NCBI RefSeq assembly: GCF_026676115.1
Contig: NZ_JAPONB010000012.1
Coordinates: 29,346-93,345 of the forward strand
Direction of reading: 5' to 3'
DNA length: 64,000 bases
Source of the DNA: Salinimicrobium sp. TH3
GTDB taxonomy: Bacteria; Bacteroidota; Bacteroidia; Flavobacteriales; Flavobacteriaceae
Position numbers and translations under genes: made by a program. Of this stretch, positions 1 to 8,320 are shown piece by piece (the stretch's first letter is position 1; each line of letters begins with the position of its first letter). Below the pieces are notes generated by a model, which did no database searches, had not been told where the DNA came from, and saw only the letters and a list, made by a program, of their open reading frames with translations.

Positions 1-319
1 GAATAAAATATACAGAAAGCTTGGTACGCTGACTTACAAACCTGTCGAGCATCGTCTTTTGCGGCCGATTGATCAGGTCTTTCTCACTGTCGTAAAAATT
101 ATTGATGATATATCCTGCAGCCACAATAGAAGCCGTAGCCAGCACCATAAAAAATAAATTGGGATCAAAGAGCACCTGCCCCATGGGATGATCGGGTGCC
201 AGAATGAATATAGAAGTGAGATACTGGGCAATGACAAGCACCAGGATATTGTAGCCCCTAATGACCGAAATAAAGCTGAGAATCTTGAGCAGAAGCCGCT
301 TTTTGGAAATAGAAGCCAT
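1..319 (-). CDS. UbiA-family prenyltransferase (partial, runs off the left edge)
   Basis: Reading leftward from an ATG at 319 gives about 106 residues that run off the window. Visible are a basic N-terminus, hydrophobic segments near residues 15-40 and 55-70, and the motif NNFYDSEKDLINRP, which matches the Asp-rich prenyl-diphosphate/Mg-binding motif (NDxxDxxxD type) of UbiA transferases. Flavobacteria commonly carry such a gene beside mevalonate-pathway kinases, annotated as a geranylgeranylglycerol-phosphate geranylgeranyltransferase-like enzyme; the acceptor here is not known. It lies 8 bp downstream of the GHMP kinase, so it is probably in the same operon. Confidence 0.85.
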   Translation of the reverse strand, partial: MASISKKRLLLKILSFISVIRGYNILVLVIAQYLTSIFILAPDHPMGQVLFDPNLFFMVLATASIVAAGYIINNFYDSEKDLINRPQKTMLDRFVSQRTKLSVYFI

Positions 320-327
320 GGATCGCT

Positions 328-1266
328 TTAGAAGTTGTAGACTACTTCCAGGCGGTAATCCTTTAATGCTTTTCTGGCTTTTTCAATATCTTCTGTAAAC
401 CCTAAAATGTAACCACCACCACCAGAGCCACAAAGCTTAAGGTAATAGTCGTTGGTTTCAATCCCGTTCTTCCAGAGTTTGTGGAATTGAGCAGGGATCA
501 TAGGTTTAAAGTTATCAAGCACAACATGAGACAACTTCTTCATATTCCCAAAAAGGGATTTTACATCACCTTTTAAGAAATCATCGACACAGGCATCGGT
601 ATGTTTTACGAACTGATCTTTCAGCATTTTCCTAAAAGGTTCCTGCTTCATGTTCTCCATGAAGATGTTCACCATAGGAGCAGTCTCTCCAACAGATCCA
701 CTGTCAAGAAGGAAAACCGCGCCTTTCCCGTTCTGGGTTTGTGACGGAATTCCGGCAGGTTCGATATTGTCTTTTGAGTTGATAAGAATTGGAATGCTTA
801 AGTAAGAGTTCAAAGGATCAAGTCCCGAGGATTTCCCGTGGAAAAAAGACTCCATTTCTCCAAAGACCTTTTTCAATTTTAAAAGCTTCTCTCTGGTAAG
901 GTTTTCCAGAACAGTGATCTTTTCAATAGCATACTCATCGTATATCGCAGCCACTAAAGCGCCACTACTCCCCACTCCATACCCCTGCGGAATACTGGAA
1001 TCGAAATACATACCTTTTTCAATATCTGTCTTAAGTTCTTTCAAATTGAACTGGACAAGCTCCGGCATTTTCTCCTGCAGCTCCTCAAGATAATCTACAA
1101 ATCTTTTGAGGCTTTGATTTGATTTTTGTGCTTCTTCAGATGGATTTTCATCAACCTTTAAAGCCCCATTATAGAAATTATAGGGAATAGATAAACCTTT
1201 GGAATCTTTGATGATCCCATATTCTCCGAAGAGTAAGATTTTTGAGTAAAATAAAGGTCCTTTCAT
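328..1266 (-). CDS. Mevalonate kinase-like GHMP kinase
   Basis: A 312-residue GHMP-superfamily kinase. The N-terminal segment has KILLFGEYGII, typical of mevalonate kinases. The glycine-rich ATP loop GVGSSGA lies near residues 97-103, and the C-terminal GHMP loop CGSGGGG near 279-285. It probably phosphorylates mevalonate or phosphomevalonate in the cytoplasm, in the route that the nearby diphosphomevalonate decarboxylase completes. Its start overlaps the end of the DUF2442 gene by 4 bp (ATGA type), so it is now translationally linked to the inserted pair. Exact substrate order is inferred from context; phosphomevalonate kinase is an alternative. Confidence 0.85.
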   Translation of the reverse strand: MKGPLFYSKILLFGEYGIIKDSKGLSIPYNFYNGALKVDENPSEEAQKSNQSLKRFVDYLEELQEKMPELVQFNLKELKTDIEKGMYFDSSIPQGYGVGSSGALVAAIYDEYAIEKITVLENLTREKLLKLKKVFGEMESFFHGKSSGLDPLNSYLSIPILINSKDNIEPAGIPSQTQNGKGAVFLLDSGSVGETAPMVNIFMENMKQEPFRKMLKDQFVKHTDACVDDFLKGDVKSLFGNMKKLSHVVLDNFKPMIPAQFHKLWKNGIETNDYYLKLCGSGGGGYILGFTEDIEKARKALKDYRLEVVYNF

Positions 1267-1538
1267 AGTGACTGGGTATTATTTTTCTGGTCATGAGTTA
1301 ACATTCCGTAGGCAGAAAGATCCTCATCTACCTTATTCCAATGCACCCCATAACCACCGGGAGAAATTGAAAAATCCAACAGTTCTTCTTTAGACGCTTT
1401 GTATAATCTCGGATACCACTCTAAAGGAGCGCCAATCTCACGACCATCTTCTAAAGAAAAGAAAACTTTCTCATCCCTGAAGAATACATCCTTAATTTTT
1501 ATGTCAGTCTTAACTGTTTTCATTTCCTTGATACTCAT
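1263..1538 (-). CDS. DUF2442 domain protein
   Basis: A 91-residue protein. The central part (FSLEDGREIGAPLEWYPRL) and the following tryptophan/glycine-rich end (GYGVHWNKVDEDLSAYG) fit the DUF2442 family, small proteins that sit beside DUF4160 proteins in many genomes and have been discussed as toxin-antitoxin-like partners. It overlaps the DUF4160 gene upstream by 29 bp and the GHMP kinase downstream by 4 bp. The function is unproven. The first residues (MSIKE) could be skipped in favour of the second Met at residue 6. Confidence 0.8.
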   Translation of the reverse strand: MSIKEMKTVKTDIKIKDVFFRDEKVFFSLEDGREIGAPLEWYPRLYKASKEELLDFSISPGGYGVHWNKVDEDLSAYGMLTHDQKNNTQSL

Positions 1539-1752
1539 CCCATTTTCTGAGAAAGTAAAATCTTTTTTGTTTTACAATTTCCAAAGCAGCATTAATATCC
1601 TGTTTTTTGAAATTATAAATGTAACTCACCTTTAACGATTCAAGATCAATTTTTAATTCTCCACCTTTCCCCTCAACATGAATGTGTTTAGGCAAATGTT
1701 CATTAGAGTAAAAAAAGAACCTGAAGCCTTTTTCAAGGTGTATTGTTGGCAT
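1510..1752 (-). CDS. DUF4160 domain protein
   Basis: An 80-residue protein starting at MPTIHLEKG. The signature FFYSNEHLPKHIHVEGKGGELKIDL is the usual DUF4160 pattern, with His residues in H-x-P-K-H-x-H order. I chose the ATG at 1752 over the longer frame from 1782 because homologues begin with MPT/MPK and because a TATCTTTG promoter element sits at 1772-1779. It is paired with the DUF2442 gene in an overlapping arrangement. A toxin-antitoxin-like role is suggested by family context only. Confidence 0.8.
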   Translation of the reverse strand: MPTIHLEKGFRFFFYSNEHLPKHIHVEGKGGELKIDLESLKVSYIYNFKKQDINAALEIVKQKRFYFLRKWDEYQGNENS

Positions 1753-1771
1753 TAAACTTCTCTTTGCGTGA

Positions 1772-1779
1772 CAAAGATA
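1772..1779 (-). promoter_or_regulatory. Bacteroidota -7 element (TATCTTTG) before the DUF4160-DUF2442 pair
   Basis: On the minus strand the bases read TATCTTTG, a perfect TAnnTTTG -7 element of the Bacteroidota housekeeping sigma factor, 20 bp before the ATG at 1752. It would let the small pair, and the kinase behind it, be transcribed separately from the decarboxylase gene. No convincing -33 TTTG was seen. Confidence 0.55.
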
Positions 1780-1829
1780 CACATTTAGCTGAAATGTAAT
1801 CTATTACAGCATATGACAGAAGTCAAATT

Positions 1830-2915
1830 TCAGGCCATTTTTTTTGCTCCACTGCCCACTTTGTCATTGATATACTGGCTGTTCTGGCAGTACTGCTTAA
1901 GCTCGTTTTCTATAAATTCCAGGGTTTGCTCTGCCTCGTTATCCGGATAGAGCAAATGAACATTCGCACCTGCATCAAGAGTAAAACACGCGTGCAGACC
2001 GGTTTCTTCCCTAAACCTGAAAATTTTGTTGATGATTGCCAGCGTATTAGGCTTCATCAGGAGAAAATACGGCTGACTCGTCATCATCATCGCATGCAAT
2101 GTTAATGCTTCACTTTCCACAACTTTTATAAATTCCTCGAGGTCGCCACTGCGAAAGATCTTTTTGAGCTTATCCAAATTGTCATGTGCCTGGCGAAACC
2201 GGGTTTCGGCGTAAGGGTGGTCATTCATTAGATCATGGCCAACAGTACTGCTCACCTGTTTCTCTCCCTTATCCACCAGCAAGATCGTGTCGCGGTAATT
2301 CTTGAAATTTTCGTGAACCTCATCTCTAAAAGGCACACCGTACAGGTCACTGCTTTGATAAATGCTATTGTGCATTCCCCAAACAACAAGCTCCCCTTCA
2401 ATACTGCGGCAGGCACTGCCCGAGCCCAGCCTTGCCAAAAATGAGCTTTTTCGGGTGAAATATTCCTCATCCATTTCAGGATCCAACTGCTTTTCCAAAC
2501 TCATAAAACAAAGCGCCAATGCGCTCATTCCGCTAGCCGAAGAGGCGATCCCGCTACTATGAGGAAAAGAGTTTGAAGTTTCAATAGTAAAACTATAATC
2601 CTTCAAAAAAGGCAAATAAGGTTCCACCCTTTCCAGGAACTTCTGAATTTTAGGCCTAAAAGATTCTTTTTTCTCCCCTTCAAAAACCAATTCAAAATCA
2701 AAATTGGAAGCAGTTCTTTGTTTCTTCTGAAACTTCAACGTTGTTGTTGTCCGGCAATGATCCAGGGTAAAACTGATGGAAGGATTCGCCGGAATTTGAT
2801 TTTCCAGTTTCCCCCAATATTTTACAAGAGCGATATTGCTTGGACTTTCCCACGTCACTTCCCCTTGCTGTAAGGAAGACTTGTATGGCTTCGGAATGAA
2901 ATCTTTTTTGGTCAT
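1830..2915 (-). CDS. mvaD: Diphosphomevalonate decarboxylase
   Basis: A 361-residue GHMP-fold enzyme that decarboxylates mevalonate diphosphate to isopentenyl diphosphate with ATP, the last step of the mevalonate route. Family marks are SNIALVKYWGK (residues 26-36), NPSISFTLD (44-52), the ATP loop PHSSGIASSASG (118-129) and a C-terminal DAGANVHLL that carries the catalytic Asp. Length is close to that of other bacterial mvaD proteins. A consensus promoter element lies directly upstream. It is separated from the kinase by the DUF4160-DUF2442 pair. Confidence 0.95.
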   Translation of the reverse strand: MTKKDFIPKPYKSSLQQGEVTWESPSNIALVKYWGKLENQIPANPSISFTLDHCRTTTTLKFQKKQRTASNFDFELVFEGEKKESFRPKIQKFLERVEPYLPFLKDYSFTIETSNSFPHSSGIASSASGMSALALCFMSLEKQLDPEMDEEYFTRKSSFLARLGSGSACRSIEGELVVWGMHNSIYQSSDLYGVPFRDEVHENFKNYRDTILLVDKGEKQVSSTVGHDLMNDHPYAETRFRQAHDNLDKLKKIFRSGDLEEFIKVVESEALTLHAMMMTSQPYFLLMKPNTLAIINKIFRFREETGLHACFTLDAGANVHLLYPDNEAEQTLEFIENELKQYCQNSQYINDKVGSGAKKMA

Positions 2916-2929
2916 GCTTGCAGTTTACG

Positions 2930-2937
2930 CAAAGATA
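2930..2937 (-). promoter_or_regulatory. Bacteroidota -7 element (TATCTTTG) for mvaD
   Basis: The minus strand reads TATCTTTG, a perfect TAnnTTTG element, ending 15 bp before the mvaD start codon at 2915. This predicts a very short leader. It is identical in sequence to the elements at 1772-1779 and 58091-58098. Confidence 0.55.
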
Positions 2938-3002
2938 GATTTTCCTGAAAAAGCTAAAGCCGTTAAAAAATGCTATTTTAGAGAGGCGATAAAAATAAAA
3001 CT

Positions 3003-3818
3003 ATGAGCAAGACCATATTGATCACCGGTGCCTCCAGCGGAATTGGCAGGGCAACAGCAAAGCTTTTTGCTGAAAAAGGCTGGAATGTTGCAGCAACCAT
3101 GCGTTCTCCCGAAGAAGAAAAGGAGCTTAAGGAGCTTCCAAACCTTAGGCTTTACACGCTGGATGTCACTAAAAAAGAGCATTTGAAAAAAATACTTCCT
3201 GAAGTGGAAAAAGATTTCTCATCCATCGATGTGCTATTTAACAATGCGGGCTACGGTGCCGTAGGTGCTTTTGAAAAATCTTCGGAGGAACAGGTTTTGC
3301 ATCAGTTTCAGGTTAATGTCTTTGGAGTTATGGATCTCACCCGGGAATTTATTCCCTACTTCAAAAAAAGAGGGGAAGGCATGATCATCAATACCTCCTC
3401 TGTGGTAGGCCGGTTCACCATTCCGCTTTACAGTTTGTACTGTTCCAGCAAATGGGCATTGGAAGGTTTTACCGAAGCATTGCAATTCGAACTAAAGCAG
3501 TTCAACATCAAGGTTAAAATGATAGAACCCGCCGCTATTAAAACCGATTTCCATGGCAGGTCTCTCAAAGTTTTTGAAAATGATGCCGTCAAAGGTTACA
3601 ATAAAATGGAGAAAAATATTCTAAGTGGAATGAGGAAAAGAAATGAAAAAGCACCCGGACCCGAAGTAGTTGCAAAAACAGTTTTTAAAGCCGCTACAGA
3701 TGGATCTCAGAAATTAAGATATCCTACCGGAAAAGGCGCCGGGGCGGTACTCTTTGCCCGGAAGATCCTTCCCACCTCCTGGTTCAATAAATTGGTTTTT
3801 AAGCAACAGAGTCGGTAG
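3003..3818 (+). CDS. SDR-family oxidoreductase (classical short-chain dehydrogenase)
   Basis: A 271-residue NAD(P)-dependent oxidoreductase. It has the cofactor loop TGASSGIG (residues 8-15), NNAGYG (about 80), a catalytic Ser in NTSSVVG and the YCSSK active-site Tyr/Lys motif, followed by a PAAIKTDFHG loop. The substrate cannot be told from sequence. It is monocistronic, divergent from mvaD, and its last 20 bp overlap the convergent BaiN-like gene. Confidence 0.9.
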   Translation: MSKTILITGASSGIGRATAKLFAEKGWNVAATMRSPEEEKELKELPNLRLYTLDVTKKEHLKKILPEVEKDFSSIDVLFNNAGYGAVGAFEKSSEEQVLHQFQVNVFGVMDLTREFIPYFKKRGEGMIINTSSVVGRFTIPLYSLYCSSKWALEGFTEALQFELKQFNIKVKMIEPAAIKTDFHGRSLKVFENDAVKGYNKMEKNILSGMRKRNEKAPGPEVVAKTVFKAATDGSQKLRYPTGKGAGAVLFARKILPTSWFNKLVFKQQSR

Positions 3819-5025
3819 TCATAGCCTTTGCAGCAAGAAATCCGCCGGTCCAGGCATTCTGGAAGTTGAAGCCGCCGGTAATGGCATCTATATTCAAAAC
3901 TTCACCTGCCAAAAAAAGGTTTTTACAGACCTTGCTTTCAAAGGTTTTAAAATTCACCTCCTTAAGTTCCACTCCGCCGGCGGTGACAAATTCTTCTTTA
4001 AAGGTGCTTTTCCCGTGCACCTGAAATGTACCACAGCCAAGCTGGTTCGTTAATTCCTCCAGCTGCTGCTTATTGAGATCGGCCCAGCGAACCTCAGCCC
4101 CAATTCCTGAAGCATTGACCAAACTTTGCCACAGTCGTTTTGGTAAACCGAATTGCGCATAATTCTGCGGATGCTGCTTTGCATTCTCTTTTTTGAGGCG
4201 TTGCAGTTCTTCAGAAATTTCTTCAGGAGAAAATTCGGGCAGCCAGTTGACTTCGATCTCAAAATTCTTTCTATCACTAAGCTCCCTGGCACCCCAGGCA
4301 GAAAGTTTGAGAATAGCAGGGCCGCTCATGCCCCAATGGGTGATCAACAGCGGTCCTGAAGTTTCAAGTTTTTCTCTTTTTACTCGAACCACGGCATCTG
4401 TCGCCACTCCGGGGAGATCTTTAATTCGGGCATCTGTGATCTTGAAGGTAAATAAAGAAGGTACTCCGGGCACAACCGTATGACCAAGATCCTTCAGCAT
4501 TTCCCACATTTTTGGATTGCTTCCTGTGGCTACAAGAACTTTTTCTGCAGTAAAATTTTCCTGTAAAGTCGTGACTTCCCATCGTCCATCCTTCTGCTTA
4601 AGGCCCTGCACCGCCCTTTTTGTAAGCACTTCAATATTTAACCTTTTTGACTCCTCTAGAAAAAGATCTATGATGGTTTCTGAAGAATTGGATTCAGGGA
4701 ACATCCTGCCGTCTTCTTCGATCTTTAGCGGAACTCCTCTTTTCTCAAACCATTCTATGGTATCTCCCGTCATAAAGCTGTGGAAAGGTCCACGTAATTC
4801 TTTTTCTCCCCGGGGATAATTGCGTGTGAGCTCCTTCGGAAGAAATTCGGCGTGGGTGACATTACAGCGGCCACCGCCCGAGATGCGGACCTTCGTAAGC
4901 AGCTCCTTTCCCCTTTCCAGGATACAAATGCGGGCTTCAGGCGCCATTTCGGCAGCATTTATTGCAGTGAAAAATCCGGCAGCACCGCCACCAATAATTA
5001 TTATGTCGTAAGAAAGAGGTTCCAA
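3799..5025 (-). CDS. NAD(P)/FAD-dependent flavoprotein, HI0933/BaiN family
   Basis: A flavoprotein of about 408 residues. The N-terminal dinucleotide motif DIIIIGGGAAGFF is followed by KVRISGGGRCNVTH, diagnostic for the HI0933/BaiN/YhiN family. The C-terminal TGGFNFQNAWTGGFLA closes the FAD site. The reaction is unknown for most members (BaiN reduces bile-acid intermediates). No in-frame ATG precedes the GGGAAG motif. I chose the TTG giving LEPLSYD because it leaves a normal short N-terminus and has AGG upstream; the frame is open to a TTG at 5064. Its 3' end overlaps the SDR gene. Confidence 0.88.
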   Translation of the reverse strand: MEPLSYDIIIIGGGAAGFFTAINAAEMAPEARICILERGKELLTKVRISGGGRCNVTHAEFLPKELTRNYPRGEKELRGPFHSFMTGDTIEWFEKRGVPLKIEEDGRMFPESNSSETIIDLFLEESKRLNIEVLTKRAVQGLKQKDGRWEVTTLQENFTAEKVLVATGSNPKMWEMLKDLGHTVVPGVPSLFTFKITDARIKDLPGVATDAVVRVKREKLETSGPLLITHWGMSGPAILKLSAWGARELSDRKNFEIEVNWLPEFSPEEISEELQRLKKENAKQHPQNYAQFGLPKRLWQSLVNASGIGAEVRWADLNKQQLEELTNQLGCGTFQVHGKSTFKEEFVTAGGVELKEVNFKTFESKVCKNLFLAGEVLNIDAITGGFNFQNAWTGGFLAAKAMTTDSVA

Positions 5026-5159
5026 AATGTCATTTTTCAGCCTCAAAGGTAGAGATTTCTGCAAGACGTTATTCTTTGTTAAAGACAGCGCTAAATCTTT
5101 CTTAAACCTTCCGCAGCCTTGAGAGCGCTTCTATAACTTTAAATTTCAAAAGTTGAATT

Positions 5160-6017
5160 ATGAGCAAACCAAAAGACCTTCCGAAGCAGGAGCAGAAAAA
5201 ACAACCCGGGAAACAGCAAAAAATGCAGCCCGAGCCCGAGGTGATCAGGAAAGATTACAAGGGCAGTGATAAATTAAAGGGAAAAGTGGCTCTTATCACC
5301 GGAGGCGATAGCGGAATTGGCCAAAGCGTTGCCGTGCATTTTGCCAAAGAAGGTGCAAAAGTGGCCATAGTCTATCTTTCTGAAGACAAGGATGCTGAAG
5401 AAACTGTAAAAATGATTGAGGAAGCAAGGTCTGAAGCTCTGGCCTTAAAAGGCGATCTCAAAGAAGAAGCTTTTTGTAAGGAAGTGGTAAAGAAAACCGT
5501 TGAAAAATTCGGCGGACTCAATATTCTTGTAAACAATGCAGCCATGCAATTCCCACAGGAGAACCCTGAGCATGTCTCTTCAAACCAGGTGAAAAAAACT
5601 TTTGAAACTAATATCTATCCTTATTTCTTTACCGTAACAGAGGCTTTAAAACACCTTTCAAATGGGGATTGTATAATCAACACCACTTCGGTAACTGCTT
5701 ACAGGGGCAGTGAACACCTGCTGGATTATTCCAGTACCAAAGGAGCAATAACGGCTTATACCCGCTCCCTTTCCAAAATGCTGGCAGAAAAGAACATTCG
5801 GGTGAATGGGGTGGCACCGGGCCCTATCTGGACTCCGCTCATCCCGGCTAGTTTCGATGCAGAACACGTAAAAGAATTCGGGAAAAAAGTCCCAATGGGA
5901 AGAGCAGGACAACCCAGTGAAGTGGGGCCCGCTTATGTCTTTTTAGCCAGCAAGGACGGCAGTTACATCACAGGGCAGGTGATCCATGTTAATGGTGGCG
6001 AAGTTGTGGGAGCTTAA
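5160..6017 (+). CDS. SDR-family oxidoreductase, YdaD/YhdF general-stress type
   Basis: A 285-residue SDR with a charged, Gln/Pro/Lys-rich N-terminal extension (residues 1-40) ahead of the cofactor loop TGGDSGIG (about 49-56), NNAAMQFP, STTSVTAYRG-like catalytic Ser region and YSSTKGA catalytic Tyr/Lys. This extended architecture matches the Bacillus general stress protein 39 group (YdaD/YhdF). The SemiSWEET gene begins on the base after its stop codon, so the two are probably co-translated. Substrate unknown; an osmotic or general stress role is inference from the family. Confidence 0.9.
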   Translation: MSKPKDLPKQEQKKQPGKQQKMQPEPEVIRKDYKGSDKLKGKVALITGGDSGIGQSVAVHFAKEGAKVAIVYLSEDKDAEETVKMIEEARSEALALKGDLKEEAFCKEVVKKTVEKFGGLNILVNNAAMQFPQENPEHVSSNQVKKTFETNIYPYFFTVTEALKHLSNGDCIINTTSVTAYRGSEHLLDYSSTKGAITAYTRSLSKMLAEKNIRVNGVAPGPIWTPLIPASFDAEHVKEFGKKVPMGRAGQPSEVGPAYVFLASKDGSYITGQVIHVNGGEVVGA

Positions 6018-6284
6018 ATGTTAGGCTGGACAGAAATATTAGGTCTCACCGCCGGCGTTTTTACGACAGCCGCAGTTACCCCGCAGATCTGGAAGGCCTG
6101 GAAGACGAAAGAGGTGGATGATGTTTCTCCCGGAATGTTCTTTGTACTCATAACAGGACTGGCTCTTTGGGTGGCTTATGGGATCATTACCAAAGACATA
6201 CCCATTATTGCTACAAATGGGGTTGCATTCACACTTAATAGTTTTATGCTCTTTCTCATTTACCGCTATCGGGAGAAAAACTAA
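6018..6284 (+). CDS. SemiSWEET-family sugar transporter
   Basis: An 88-residue membrane protein with three predicted helices (about residues 5-25, 38-58, 63-82) and the PQ-loop motif TPQIWKAWKTK followed by VSPGMF, the hallmark of bacterial SemiSWEETs, which form dimers that move sugars across the inner membrane. It follows the SDR stop codon with no gap (TAA-ATG). A short AT-rich spacer separates it from the next operon. Confidence 0.9.
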   Translation: MLGWTEILGLTAGVFTTAAVTPQIWKAWKTKEVDDVSPGMFFVLITGLALWVAYGIITKDIPIIATNGVAFTLNSFMLFLIYRYREKN

Positions 6285-6389
6285 CTCATATCATATTAAG
6301 CTGTTAATCTTACTTAAAATTCAATTAAGAGATTCTTAAACCTGCTGATAAAAAGCACTTGAGGCTTTATTTTTACACAAATCCTATTT

Positions 6390-7073
6390 ATGTCACGTGT
6401 ACAAGCCCCAGAAGTTGAGAGTAATTCATCTTCTTCCAAAACAAAATTCGAAGATTTTATCATCGCTAAGGACCATCCATGTTTAATGGCCCAGACGGTC
6501 TTTAGTATGGATAAGGTTGACTTTCATGAATATGATAACTTCGGAAGCAGGGAAACTGCAAAAGCAATTCTGGCAGACCTAAAAAAGTACATCGCGGCTT
6601 ATGACTTTGAGAGCAATGAATTTCTAACCTTTCTGGTGGGCTTTAAAGGAAAGCAGGATTATACTGAAGAGGAATTTGAAAAAACCCTGTGGGAACAATT
6701 ACAACATTTGCATGAGGTAGACGATACCGAATGGGATGAAGCAGTAAGCGCCGATCCCGAAAATAAAAATTTCAGCTTTAGCCTGGGCGGAAAAGCTTTT
6801 TACATTGTTGGTTTACATCCAAACAGTTCCCGCAAAGCCAGGCAGGCACCTTATCCTGCTATTGCTTTTAATCTACACTGGCAATTTGAGAAATTAAGAG
6901 AAATGAATACGTATCATACCGTTAGGGATAAGATACGGGAAAGAGATACTGCCTTGCAGGGTGACATTAATCCCATGCTCGAAGATTTTGGAGAAAACAG
7001 TGAGGCAAGACAGTATAGCGGCCAAAAAGTTGGAGAAGAATGGAAATGTCCTTTTCTTCACGGAAAGAAATAA
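6390..7073 (+). CDS. YqcI/YcgG (GntA-like) heme-dependent N-hydroxylase homologue
   Basis: A 227-residue cytoplasmic protein of the YqcI/YcgG family. Recognisable parts are KDHPCLMAQ (Cys31), GSxETAKAILADL, the core FSLGGKAFYIVGLHPNSSRKARQAPYPAIAFN (about 135-165) and a C-terminal WKCPFLH (Cys222). The characterised relative GntA is a heme-dependent enzyme that N-hydroxylates the guanidino group of arginine in guanitoxin synthesis; other members are uncharacterised. It is the first gene of a tight three-gene operon with a PaiB-like flavin protein and a DUF1989 protein. Substrate here is inference. Confidence 0.85.
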   Translation: MSRVQAPEVESNSSSSKTKFEDFIIAKDHPCLMAQTVFSMDKVDFHEYDNFGSRETAKAILADLKKYIAAYDFESNEFLTFLVGFKGKQDYTEEEFEKTLWEQLQHLHEVDDTEWDEAVSADPENKNFSFSLGGKAFYIVGLHPNSSRKARQAPYPAIAFNLHWQFEKLREMNTYHTVRDKIRERDTALQGDINPMLEDFGENSEARQYSGQKVGEEWKCPFLHGKK

Positions 7074-7076
7074 TAT

Positions 7077-7688
7077 ATGTTTCGGCAAAAGAAATATCTT
7101 AAACAAGATCCCCAATACATTTTTGATTTTATCCAGCAACATCCATTCGCAACTTTTGTTCTGAATGGAGAAGACCTATTGGCCACACATATTCCGGTCC
7201 TGCTGAAAGGTACTCCGGAAAAATTCCTTTTGTACGGTCATATTGCCGAAGCCAATGAGCAGTACAAATTTCTAAAAGACGGTCTGGAGGCCCTTCTTAT
7301 CTTTCACGGAGCACAAGGTTACGTATCCTCCTCCTGGTATAAGGATATTGATATAAGCACATGGGATTATTCAGCCGTACACGTGAACGTAAAGCTGAAG
7401 TTACAGACTACCGAAGAGCTGGAGGAAAGCCTGGAAAATCTTATAAAGAGATTCGAGAACGACAAACATGATCCAATCTATTATAAAGATCTTCCAAGGG
7501 AAATGATAGAGGATCATCTACCGCTCATTACTGGTTTTTGGTGTGAACCGGTAAAGGTGCAGGCTATCGCGAAATTGCACCAGGGATTCGACAAAGAAGA
7601 TGTAAAGTCGGTATGCACTCATTTGGAAAAGAGGCAGGATATCGCATTAAGTAAAAATCTTAAAAAAGAACATGGTACAGATCATTAA
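7077..7688 (+). CDS. PaiB-like FMN-binding protein
   Basis: A 203-residue protein of the PaiB / FMN-binding negative transcriptional regulator family, a flavin-reductase-like split barrel. Visible marks are HPFATFVL, THIPVLL, GHIAEANEQ and the conserved YVSSSWYKD with WDYSAVHV. It begins 3 bp after the GntA-like gene and overlaps the DUF1989 gene by 17 bp, so all three should be made together. Despite the family name, a redox role serving the upstream heme enzyme is at least as plausible as regulation; this is inference. Confidence 0.88.
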   Translation: MFRQKKYLKQDPQYIFDFIQQHPFATFVLNGEDLLATHIPVLLKGTPEKFLLYGHIAEANEQYKFLKDGLEALLIFHGAQGYVSSSWYKDIDISTWDYSAVHVNVKLKLQTTEELEESLENLIKRFENDKHDPIYYKDLPREMIEDHLPLITGFWCEPVKVQAIAKLHQGFDKEDVKSVCTHLEKRQDIALSKNLKKEHGTDH

Positions 7689-8253
7689 AAAACAAACCGG
7701 CGCAGCCTTCAAGCTTCAAAAAGGGCAAAAATTAAAGGTGATCGATCCACATGGTGAGCAGGTAAGTGATATGGTTTTGTTTAATGCCCAGGATCCCCGG
7801 GAAAAGATCTCTTCGGGGAAAACTTTGGATTTTGAGGAAAGTATTTTGATCACAAAAGGCGACTGGTTGTGGAGTAACCGAAGCCATAAAATGATGAAGA
7901 TCCTGGAGGACACCAATGGTCGCAATGACTTTCTACTGGCCCCGTGCAGCCCCGAGACTTTTAAGATCATGTACAACAATCCGGACTATCATCCAAGTTG
8001 CTTTGAAAATCTCTACACGAATCTCGCTCCCTTCGGGATAGAACCCGATGATGTACCCACAGCGTTCAATATATTTATGAATGTGCAATTTGATGAGAAG
8101 GGAAAATTAAGTGTGGATCCACCCCTAAGTAAAGCCGGAGATTTTGTTCTCTTTGAAGCCGAAATGGATCTGATAGTTGCCCTCACCGCCTGCTCTGCCG
8201 AGGACAGCAACAACGGCAGCTTCAAGCCAATTCACTTCGAAATCCTGGATTAA
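7672..8253 (+). CDS. DUF1989 (urea-carboxylase-associated) protein
   Basis: A 193-residue DUF1989 protein. Conserved marks are GEQVSDMVLFN, SSGKT, the LLAPCSPETF stretch (Cys92), NPDYHPSCFENL (His107, Cys110) and a C-terminal VALTACSAED (Cys174); these Cys/His positions fit a metal site. DUF1989 proteins of guanidine degradation (CgdA/CgdB) deiminate carboxyguanidine as a pair; only one is present here. It overlaps the PaiB-like gene by 17 bp and ends just before a strong terminator, closing the operon. Confidence 0.88.
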   Translation: MVQIIKKQTGAAFKLQKGQKLKVIDPHGEQVSDMVLFNAQDPREKISSGKTLDFEESILITKGDWLWSNRSHKMMKILEDTNGRNDFLLAPCSPETFKIMYNNPDYHPSCFENLYTNLAPFGIEPDDVPTAFNIFMNVQFDEKGKLSVDPPLSKAGDFVLFEAEMDLIVALTACSAEDSNNGSFKPIHFEILD

Positions 8254-8265
8254 TCTTTAAGAAAA

Positions 8266-8295
8266 AAATAAACCGGAGCTTTCTCCGGTTTATTT
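8266..8295 (+). terminator. Rho-independent terminator after the DUF1989 operon
   Basis: A perfect inverted repeat, AAATAAACCGGAG / CTCCGGTTTATTT, with a 4-nt loop, 13 bp after the DUF1989 stop codon. The AT-rich arms make it potentially bidirectional, so it could also end the small minus-strand ORF at 8321. Confidence 0.85.
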
Positions 8296-8320
8296 TGCAA
8301 ATTATTTCGCACGACTCTTT

